This document shows positions 21,753 through 27,578 of a stretch of 27,578 bases of DNA, one piece after another; the stretch's first letter is position 1, and each line of letters starts with the position of its first letter. Source of the DNA: an uncultured Clostridia bacterium (GTDB taxonomy: Bacteria; Bacillota; Clostridia; Oscillospirales; CAG-382); assembly GCA_947305675.1 (NCBI GenBank), contig CAMZED010000005.1, positions 1-27,578 of the forward strand. The letters are read 5' to 3'. Below the pieces are notes generated by a model, which made no database searches, was not told the DNA's origin, and saw only the letters and a program-made list of their open reading frames with translations. Position numbers and translations under genes: made by a program.

Positions 21753-24161
21753 ATGAAACACAATTTTAAAGAGATCGAACCCAAATGGCAGAGCCGCTGG
21801 GAGGAATCGCACATATTCGAAGCCGCCGATCCCGGCGAAAAAGGATCGGAAAAGCCCAAATTTTACGGTCTGGTGGAATTTCCCTACCCCAGCGGAGCGG
21901 GGATGCACGTCGGGCACATAAAAGCCTATTCCAGCCTTGAAGTGATATCGCGCAAGCGCAGGATGCAGGGCTATAACGTTCTGTTCCCGATGGGGTTTGA
22001 CGCGTTCGGACTTCCGACCGAAAACTACGCCATCAAGACAGGTACCCACCCCCGCACCGTGACCGACAACAACATCAAAAAGTTCACCGAACAGCTTAAA
22101 AAAGTCGGCTACGCGCTCGATTGGTCGCGCGTTATCGACACAACCGAGCCCGGCTATTATAAATGGACTCAGTGGATATTCCTTAAAATGTTCGAAAACG
22201 GGCTTGTCTTCCGCGATACCGCGCTTGTAAACTATTGCCCGAGCTGCAAAGTCGTCCTTTCGAACGAGGATTCGCAGGGCGGCAAATGCGATATCTGCCA
22301 CAACGATATCGTTCAGAAATCCAAAGACGTGTGGTATCTGCGCATAACCGAATACGCCGACAAACTGCTTAAAGGGCTTGAAAAAGTCGATTATCTCCCC
22401 AACATAATACAGCAGCAGGTTAACTGGATCGGCAAATCCGAGGGCGCTTTTGTAAACTTCGGATTAAAAGATACCGATGAAAAACTTCGCATCTATACCA
22501 CAAGGCCCGACACGCTTTTCGGCGTTACGTTTATGGTCATGGCGCCGGAACATCCGCTGATCGACAAATATGCCTCGCGCATTGCCAATATGGCAGACGT
22601 TGCCGATTACCGCGCCGAATGCGCCAAAAAGACCGAGTTTGTCCGCACCCAGCTCAACAAGGACAAGACCGGGCTTAAACTCGAAGGCCTTTCCGCCGTC
22701 AACCCGATCAACGGCAAAGAAATACCTATTTATATCGCCGATTACGTTATGATGGGATACGGCACCGGCGCGATAATGGCTGTCCCCGCCCACGACGGGC
22801 GCGACTGGGAGTTTGCAAAGAAGTTCGGAATAGATATCATCGAGGTCATCAAGGGCGGCGATATTGAAAAAGAGGCTTATACCGGCGACGGCGAGATGGT
22901 CAACTCCGGGTTCCTCAACGGATTCACCAACAAAAAGGATTCGATCCGCCGCGCGATAGAAGAACTTGAAAAAACCGGCTCCGGCGAGGGCGGCGTGCAA
23001 TATAAAATGAAGGATTGGGCTTTCAACCGCCAGCGTTACTGGGGTGAACCGATCCCGATAGTCCACTGCGAGCATTGCGGTATGGTCCCCGTCCCCTATG
23101 ACGAACTTCCGCTTTGCCTGCCGGATATGAAAGAATTCGCTCCCGGCCAGGGCGGCGAATCGCCTTTGGCGCACGTCGAATCGTTCGTGAACTGCAAATG
23201 CCCGAAATGCGGGCGCGACGCAAAACGCGAAACCGACACGATGCCGCAATGGGCGGGTTCTTCGTGGTATTTCCTGCGTTATGTCGACCCGCACAACGAC
23301 AAATGCCTTGCCGATCCCGAAAAACTCAAATACTGGCTCCCCGTCGACTGGTACAACGGCGGCATGGAACACGTCACGCGGCATATGATCTATTCCCGCT
23401 TCTGGCACAAGTTCCTTTATGATATCGGCGTCGTCCCGACCGACGAACCTTATGCAAAACGCACCGCGCAGGGGCTTATACTCGGTCCCGACGGCGAAAA
23501 GATGAGCAAGTCGAAGGGCAACGTGGTCGACCCGCTTGACGTTATCGACGAATACGGCGCCGACGTTCTGCGTACCTACGTTATGTTTATGGGCGATTAC
23601 GCCTCCGCGGCGCCCTGGTCGCAAAGCAGCGTGAAGGGCTGCTCCAGGTTTATCGAGCGTTTTGCCGCTTTGGACGATATGATCGGCGAACCCGACGCGA
23701 AGCTTATAAAATCGCTGCACAAAACCGTAAAAAAGGTCTCGGGCGATATCGAGGGGATGAAGTTCAACACCGCGATCGCCGCGATGATGACTTATTTAAA
23801 CGAGATCTATGAGGTCGGCAGGATCGATAAAGAAAGTCTGTCGGTCCTCACGCGCATACTCTCGCCGTTCGCTCCGCACATCTGCGAAGAGATGTGGGAA
23901 CGTCTGGGTGAAAAGGGCTTCTGCTCGACTGCCGCCTGGCCCGAATACGATGAATCGCTCACCGTCGACGACGAAAAAGAGATCGCCGTACAGGTCAACG
24001 GAAGGCTTCGCGGTACGGTTATGATCCCCGCCGGCAGCGAAGAGGACACCGTTTGGGATATCATCAATTCCGTGCCGGAGATCACCCAATTCATCGACGG
24101 CAAGACGGTGATAAAAAAGATCTACGTCAAAGACAGACTGTTCAACGTTGTTGTTAAATAA
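21753..24161 (+). CDS. leuS: Leucyl-tRNA synthetase
   Basis: An 802-residue class Ia aminoacyl-tRNA synthetase charging tRNA-Leu. The opening MKHNFKEIEPKWQSRWEE is typical. The HIGH motif is HVGH (52-55) in YPSGAGMHVGHIKAY, with zinc-type cysteines in YCPSCKVV and CDICHND. The CP1 editing domain (about 220-410) has TTRPDTLFGVTFMV and GTGAIMAVPAHDGRD. KMSKS is present in full (583-587), then the anticodon-binding domain and a C-terminal domain with QVNGRLRGTV. The start at 21753 is preferred because AGGAG lies eight nt upstream and the product then begins as usual; the ATG at 21723 that overlaps the rsfS stop would add ten residues. No T-box leader is present. Confidence 0.96.
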   Translation: MKHNFKEIEPKWQSRWEESHIFEAADPGEKGSEKPKFYGLVEFPYPSGAGMHVGHIKAYSSLEVISRKRRMQGYNVLFPMGFDAFGLPTENYAIKTGTHPRTVTDNNIKKFTEQLKKVGYALDWSRVIDTTEPGYYKWTQWIFLKMFENGLVFRDTALVNYCPSCKVVLSNEDSQGGKCDICHNDIVQKSKDVWYLRITEYADKLLKGLEKVDYLPNIIQQQVNWIGKSEGAFVNFGLKDTDEKLRIYTTRPDTLFGVTFMVMAPEHPLIDKYASRIANMADVADYRAECAKKTEFVRTQLNKDKTGLKLEGLSAVNPINGKEIPIYIADYVMMGYGTGAIMAVPAHDGRDWEFAKKFGIDIIEVIKGGDIEKEAYTGDGEMVNSGFLNGFTNKKDSIRRAIEELEKTGSGEGGVQYKMKDWAFNRQRYWGEPIPIVHCEHCGMVPVPYDELPLCLPDMKEFAPGQGGESPLAHVESFVNCKCPKCGRDAKRETDTMPQWAGSSWYFLRYVDPHNDKCLADPEKLKYWLPVDWYNGGMEHVTRHMIYSRFWHKFLYDIGVVPTDEPYAKRTAQGLILGPDGEKMSKSKGNVVDPLDVIDEYGADVLRTYVMFMGDYASAAPWSQSSVKGCSRFIERFAALDDMIGEPDAKLIKSLHKTVKKVSGDIEGMKFNTAIAAMMTYLNEIYEVGRIDKESLSVLTRILSPFAPHICEEMWERLGEKGFCSTAAWPEYDESLTVDDEKEIAVQVNGRLRGTVMIPAGSEEDTVWDIINSVPEITQFIDGKTVIKKIYVKDRLFNVVVK

Positions 24162-24176
24162 AAGGAGTTGTTCATT

Positions 24177-24902
24177 ATGAAAGACACGATCAAGATCAAC
24201 AAAGGAAACGCAAAGATAATCGCTCACCGCGGGCTTTCCGGCATCGAACGCGAAAACACCGCCTCGGCTTTCGTGGCGGCGGGCAACCGAAGCTATTTCG
24301 GCATCGAAACCGACGTACGCGCCACCAAAGACGGCAAATACGTGCTGCTTCACGACGATACCACCGAAAGATGCGGCATCGACGCGCTCGTCCCCTCTCA
24401 GTGCACGCTTCAGACGATACAGTCGGTGGTGCTTAAAGATAAAGACGAAAAGCGCGGCAGGATCGATCTGCGCGTGCCCGAGATGATCGATTACATACGC
24501 ATCTGCGCCAAATACGGCAAGGTCGGTGTGCTTGAATTCAAAGGTATTTACACCGAGGAACAGATGAAAGAGATAGTTGATATAATCAAAGCCGAATACA
24601 GCCTTGACAATATGATATTCATTTCGTTCGCGTTCGAAAACCTTCTCACCCTGCGCAAAGTCTGCCCGGAATCGCATTGCCAGTTCCTTACCGGCGAATA
24701 TAAGCAGGAGATACTTGATCTGCTTGTCGAACACAAAATGGGGTTGGATATCTGGTCGAACGCCATCCCCGACGAGGAAAAGGTAAAGAATATTCTCGGT
24801 ATGGGGATCGAACTGAACGTCTGGACCGTCGACGACAAAGATCTTGCCGAAAAACTTATCGGCTGGGGAGTTCAGTTTATCACTTCCAACATACTTGAAT
24901 AA
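24177..24902 (+). CDS. Glycerophosphodiester phosphodiesterase
   Basis: A 241-residue cytoplasmic GDPD-family enzyme that hydrolyses glycerophosphodiesters, products of lipid deacylation, to glycerol-3-phosphate and an alcohol. Motifs are IIAHRGLSGIERENT (His17, Arg18), FGIETDVRATKDGKYVLLHDDT (metal ligands Glu44 and Asp46, catalytic His59), a VGVLEFKG strand and the C-terminal LNVWTVDD and GVQFITSN segments of the TIM barrel. No signal peptide. AAAGGAG lies nine nt before the ATG at 24177; a TTG at 24168 in frame is rejected because it falls at the edge of that ribosome binding site. It closes the argS-to-leuS run and is followed by a strong hairpin terminator. Confidence 0.93.
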   Translation: MKDTIKINKGNAKIIAHRGLSGIERENTASAFVAAGNRSYFGIETDVRATKDGKYVLLHDDTTERCGIDALVPSQCTLQTIQSVVLKDKDEKRGRIDLRVPEMIDYIRICAKYGKVGVLEFKGIYTEEQMKEIVDIIKAEYSLDNMIFISFAFENLLTLRKVCPESHCQFLTGEYKQEILDLLVEHKMGLDIWSNAIPDEEKVKNILGMGIELNVWTVDDKDLAEKLIGWGVQFITSNILE

Positions 24903-24955
24903 TACGGAATATCAAAACCCGGCTTGTTTTTCCGGCGGCACAGCCGCAAAAAAAG

Positions 24956-24989
24956 AAACAGGATATGCAAATGAATGCATATCCTGTTT
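24956..24989. terminator. Bidirectional terminator between the phosphodiesterase and the SGNH hydrolase
   Basis: A perfect 14-bp stem (24956-24969 and 24976-24989, AAACAGGATATGCA and its complement) with a 6-nt loop. It is followed by TCTTT on the plus side and, on the minus strand, by CTTTTTTT then GCGG. It lies between convergent genes and should stop both. The 26-nt block 24944-24969 recurs at 15816-15841 with one mismatch. Confidence 0.9.
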
Positions 24990-25037
24990 TCTTTAATAAA
25001 TGTTTTTGTCGGTCGCCGGAAATACCGCGCGGGCGGT

Positions 25038-27368
25038 TCAGGCTTTTACGCCGGGGATGAGTTTGTTGCCGATGATATGGCGCTTGATAAGTATATAGTC
25101 GGCGGCGTCAACTTCGCCGTCGCCGTTTATGTCGGCGCGTTTGACCTGCGCTTCGGTGAGAAGCTTGTTGCCGATAATGTGGCGTTTTACAAGTATATAG
25201 TCCGCCGCGTCGATATCGACGTCGCCGTTTATGTCGCCAAGACCGGATAAGCTGCTTTCGGAAACGTAGTTAAAAGTCACCGAGGCGCCGTCTTTGAGCT
25301 TGGTCTCGACCGGAGAATCGCTTGAAACGTATCCTTCGATCTGCGGCACGGCGATGACGGTTTCGGCGCCGGACTTGCCGACAAGAGTCTTCTGAGCAAA
25401 GGTTTTTCCGTCGGCGGCGCAGTTGACGGTCACGGTCGATTTGTCGACTCCGTCGTACGCGGCGAAGAGATAATCGGCGATGAGATCGGCGTAGCGGGTG
25501 TGCCCGTAGACGGTCTGGTGGATGCCGTCGCCGGCGAGCAGGAATTTTGTAAGATCTTCGTTTTTGACGCACTGCTGATTGACGTCGACAAGCCCGCAGT
25601 TGTATTTAAACGCGACCTCGCGCATGACGTTGCAGAAATCTTTCATAAACCCATAGCCGTAATCGAGGTTATACGAACCGCCGACGTAATAGCCTTTTTC
25701 GGTGCAGACCGGGTTCGGGGTGACGAACACCACGTCGACGTTTTTTTCGGTGAGCGTTTTTGCAAAATACTCAAGATTTTCGCGATAGGTGTCGATCGAA
25801 ATATTCGGCTTTTTGGAAGAGATATTGCACGCCTGATCGTTCATCCCGAAGCAGATAAGGACTATATCCGGGTCCAGGTCGAGCACGTCCCTTTGGAAAC
25901 GTTGTTTGCCGTTGACGGTGCTGTCGCCGCCGACGCCCGAATTGACGACCTCGGTCCCGATATAACCGTAAAGCATCGAAACATAGCCCTGGCGCGCGGT
26001 GAGGCTGTCGCCGAAAGCAACGATCTTTTTGCCGCGGAGCGACGAATTCTGCGCTTTGGCGCTTATCCCGCGGAGGGTATAGGTGTTGAACCGGCTTTCC
26101 GCCGCGTTGCCTTTGGCGGTGACGCGGAAAGTATAGCGCGAGCCTACTTTGATTATCCCGGCGGGGACGGTGTAGCTTGTCGAAGTGACTTCGACGGGTT
26201 TGACCGCAAGCGCGCCGTCGGCGCAGTTTGTGCCGTCGTTGATGCTTACCGTGTAGCTTGTCGCGCCCGGGACGGCGTCCCAGCTGATGACCGCGCCGGA
26301 ATCCGGCGAATCGATAAATCCGCCCTCGGCTTCTTTTACAACGGGCGCGTCGAGGCGCGAGGTTATGCCGGGATCGTAAGCCGTTTTGCCCTCTTCGGGA
26401 AGGTTCACGGCGATCCTCGGCGAAGCGCCGAATCTGCCGTTTTTAAGATCGATATCGTAAAGCCAGCATTTTGTGCCGATCCCAAGGTTGCTTATCGCGG
26501 TGGTGTTTTTTGCGCAATCGGCGATGGCGAACCCGTTTTGCGGGATCAGCGGCTGTTTTGCCGCGTCGTTGTTTGCCGCGGTGCTTATGCTTGCGACAAC
26601 GTAGCAGCTCTGCCCGGGATCGTAGTCAAATATGACCGAGCTCCACCACTGAAAACTCGCACTGCCGGAATTGTGGGCATATTTGCCGTAGTTCGGAGTG
26701 AAAAGGATCGATTTACCGACGGCGTACTCGATCTTGTCGATAACGTTTGGGGTTATTGTGTAACCGAGCACGGTCACGGCGTCGGGGTCGTATGCCGTCC
26801 CGCTCTCGGCAGGGGCCCCGATCTTTATATACGATTCCGAAACGAACGAAGAGGAATACCATTTCTCGCCGTTGTTCTTTATTATGCCGTTTTTAAGGTC
26901 GGTGCCGTAGAGATAGGCTTTGTCGCCCACTTTAAGTTTGCCGACGAGTTCATAGGAATTCTTTGTGGGAGCGTTGATATAATTTATGCCGCCGCTTGCG
27001 GAATAATCGTTCCCGACGCAGACGCCGTAGGCGAATCCGCCGTCCGGGATCTGCATTGCGCCCTTGTTCTGACCTGATCCGGTGGAATTGTTGACCGCGG
27101 TGACTTTATATACCCGTTCGGTTTTGTCCCAGCCGAATACGGCGACTTTCCACCACTCGTATCCGCCGTAATCGCCGACGGTCGATCCGTTTTTGCCCGC
27201 CATTATGACCGCCGCGCCCTCGTAGGAACCGGCGGTGTTTATGTGGGTTATAACAAGGCGGCCGTCGCTTGTGCCGTATGCCGCCGACGAAAGCGGCAGC
27301 GCGGCGAACAAAACGCAGCACACCAGCGCAAACGCCAGAATTTTTACCGTTTTTTTGGATGAAGACAT
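25038..27368 (-). CDS. Secreted SGNH/GDSL hydrolase with fibronectin-like and dockerin domains
   Basis: A 776-residue exported protein. Residues 1-31 are a Sec signal peptide (SSSKKTVKILAFALVCC...LSSAA). Two tandem modules of about 145 residues (about 37-190 and 192-335) share WW..(V/S)(A/V)(V/I)F, IP..GFA and D(L/I)DLKNG-like landmarks and are of unknown type. A fibronectin-III-like domain (about 345-440) follows. The SGNH esterase (about 447-640) has GDSL with Ser455, GVGGDST, GMND with Asn510, and the DxxH pair Asp614/His617: all four family blocks. After a short beta domain comes a type I dockerin (711-776) with two F-hand repeats DINGD(V/G)(D/E)(I/V)DAADYIL. The likely role is deacetylating or de-esterifying plant polysaccharide while docked on a cohesin scaffold. 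The start at 27368 follows AGGAGGG (27382-27376); a frame opening at 27404 is rejected. Confidence 0.92.
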   Translation of the reverse strand: MSSSKKTVKILAFALVCCVLFAALPLSSAAYGTSDGRLVITHINTAGSYEGAAVIMAGKNGSTVGDYGGYEWWKVAVFGWDKTERVYKVTAVNNSTGSGQNKGAMQIPDGGFAYGVCVGNDYSASGGINYINAPTKNSYELVGKLKVGDKAYLYGTDLKNGIIKNNGEKWYSSSFVSESYIKIGAPAESGTAYDPDAVTVLGYTITPNVIDKIEYAVGKSILFTPNYGKYAHNSGSASFQWWSSVIFDYDPGQSCYVVASISTAANNDAAKQPLIPQNGFAIADCAKNTTAISNLGIGTKCWLYDIDLKNGRFGASPRIAVNLPEEGKTAYDPGITSRLDAPVVKEAEGGFIDSPDSGAVISWDAVPGATSYTVSINDGTNCADGALAVKPVEVTSTSYTVPAGIIKVGSRYTFRVTAKGNAAESRFNTYTLRGISAKAQNSSLRGKKIVAFGDSLTARQGYVSMLYGYIGTEVVNSGVGGDSTVNGKQRFQRDVLDLDPDIVLICFGMNDQACNISSKKPNISIDTYRENLEYFAKTLTEKNVDVVFVTPNPVCTEKGYYVGGSYNLDYGYGFMKDFCNVMREVAFKYNCGLVDVNQQCVKNEDLTKFLLAGDGIHQTVYGHTRYADLIADYLFAAYDGVDKSTVTVNCAADGKTFAQKTLVGKSGAETVIAVPQIEGYVSSDSPVETKLKDGASVTFNYVSESSLSGLGDINGDVDIDAADYILVKRHIIGNKLLTEAQVKRADINGDGEVDAADYILIKRHIIGNKLIPGVKA

Positions 27369-27439
27369 AAATTTTCCCTCCTGAAAAATGGATCTCTCCC
27401 GCACGGAAAGGGGCGGACGGAAATCCGTTCTGCTAAATA

Positions 27440-27468
27440 ATTATAACACACAGACGCCTGCAATGCAA
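27440..27468 (-). promoter_or_regulatory. Promoter for the SGNH-dockerin gene
   Basis: On the minus strand TTGCAT (27468-27463), a 17-nt spacer and a perfect TATAAT (27445-27440). The leader to the ATG is about 65 nt. The -35 box is weak (three of six) and lies entirely in the left arm of an inverted repeat, as if activation or repression matters. Confidence 0.7.
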
Positions 27469-27499
27469 CCGAACTTTTGTATAAATTTTGAGTTGCATT
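27462..27499. repeat. Inverted repeat spanning both -35 boxes of a divergent promoter pair
   Basis: AATGCAAC (27462-27469) and GTTGCATT (27492-27499) form a perfect 8-bp inverted repeat with a 22-nt spacer; the arm centres are 30 bp apart, about three helical turns. Each arm contains the -35 hexamer of one of the two divergent promoters, a good position for a shared regulator. Confidence 0.75.
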
Positions 27500-27521
27500 T
27501 TTTAACAAAATGTTTTATAAT
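27493..27521 (+). promoter_or_regulatory. Divergent promoter for the rightward gene at the window end
   Basis: TTGCAT (27493-27498), a 17-nt spacer and a perfect TATAAT (27516-27521). The -35 is identical to that of the leftward promoter. The predicted start of transcription near 27528 leaves only about ten nt before the ATG at 27538. Confidence 0.68.
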
Positions 27522-27537
27522 AAATGGGTGAGCGGTG

Positions 27538-27578
27538 ATGAGGACAAACCGCCTGAAAAACGGCCAAATCCGGCACTT
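27538..27578 (+). CDS. 5' end of a rightward gene, truncated by the window
   Basis: An ATG at 27538, preceded by GGGTGAGCGGTG, opens a frame reading MRTNRLKNGQIRH up to the window edge. Promoter 27493-27521 points into it. A GTG at 27528 in another frame is also open to the edge. With so few codons neither frame nor family can be settled; as the gene shares a control region with a dockerin enzyme, a regulator is possible but unproven. Confidence 0.35.
   Translation, partial: MRTNRLKNGQIRH

Noticed and set aside
25060..25235. Direct DNA repeats of about 65 bp near the 3' end of the SGNH gene
   Set aside because: They are explained by the two F-hand repeats of the dockerin domain, not by a separate repeat element.
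25500..27077. A 525-codon open frame on the plus strand opposite the SGNH hydrolase
   Set aside because: Antisense to the signal-peptide, SGNH and dockerin-bearing gene, with biased composition and no start signals.

Overview
The window looks like a chromosomal segment of a Gram-positive, probably anaerobic gut- or rumen-type member of the Clostridia (Firmicutes). The evidence is the gene set (RecD2 without RecBC, YqeG, the nadD-yqeK-rsfS-leuS cluster), strong purine-rich ribosome binding sites, a SleL/YaaH-type LysM-GH18 spore-cortex enzyme that points to endospore formation, and a dockerin-bearing secreted SGNH hydrolase that points to a cellulosome-like or scaffolded plant-fibre lifestyle. 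The species cannot be fixed from the sequence alone. Most of the window is ordinary, densely packed chromosome; no phage, insertion sequence, CRISPR array or toxin-antitoxin module was seen.

Layout. (1) 1-2436, minus strand: the 5' part of an elongator tRNA-Met with its own near-perfect promoter, preceded by a three-gene operon of an ECF sigma factor, a putative membrane anti-sigma factor, and a second membrane protein paralogous to the anti-sigma sensor but lacking its cytoplasmic part. (2) 2599-12272, plus strand: a housekeeping run, small membrane protein - recD2 - comF - putative glycoside hydrolase - yqeG - endonuclease IV-like - prmA - ligA. Many of its junctions are 4-nt ATGA overlaps. 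DNA repair and processing dominate (RecD2, endo IV-like, ligase), with an unexpected sugar-enzyme gene inserted. (3) 12277-15867, plus strand: a FAD-dependent oxidoreductase with its own promoter and terminator, then an MscS channel and a membrane-anchored protein of unknown function, both lying behind that terminator. (4) 15888-17177, minus strand: the LysM-GH18 enzyme, convergent with the previous block. (5) 17219-24989, plus strand: a candidate promoter, a 29-codon small ORF, argS, a small membrane protein, yebC, nadD, yqeK, rsfS, leuS and a glycerophosphodiester phosphodiesterase. This is a translation, ribosome and NAD block. (6) 25038-27368, minus strand: a large secreted SGNH esterase with a C-terminal dockerin. 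(7) 27440-27578: a divergent promoter pair whose -35 boxes both lie in one 8-bp inverted repeat, followed by the first codons of a rightward gene cut by the window end.

The most interesting items are the sigma/anti-sigma operon with a duplicated sensor lacking the sigma-binding part, the dockerin-SGNH protein with tandem N-terminal modules of unknown type and its symmetric divergent promoter region, the endonuclease IV homologue that seems to lack one metal ligand, the small ORF before argS, and a 26-nt terminator element found twice (25 of 26 identical) at convergent gene ends. All calls were made by reading the sequence by eye. Family names rest on recognised motifs, and no database search was run.
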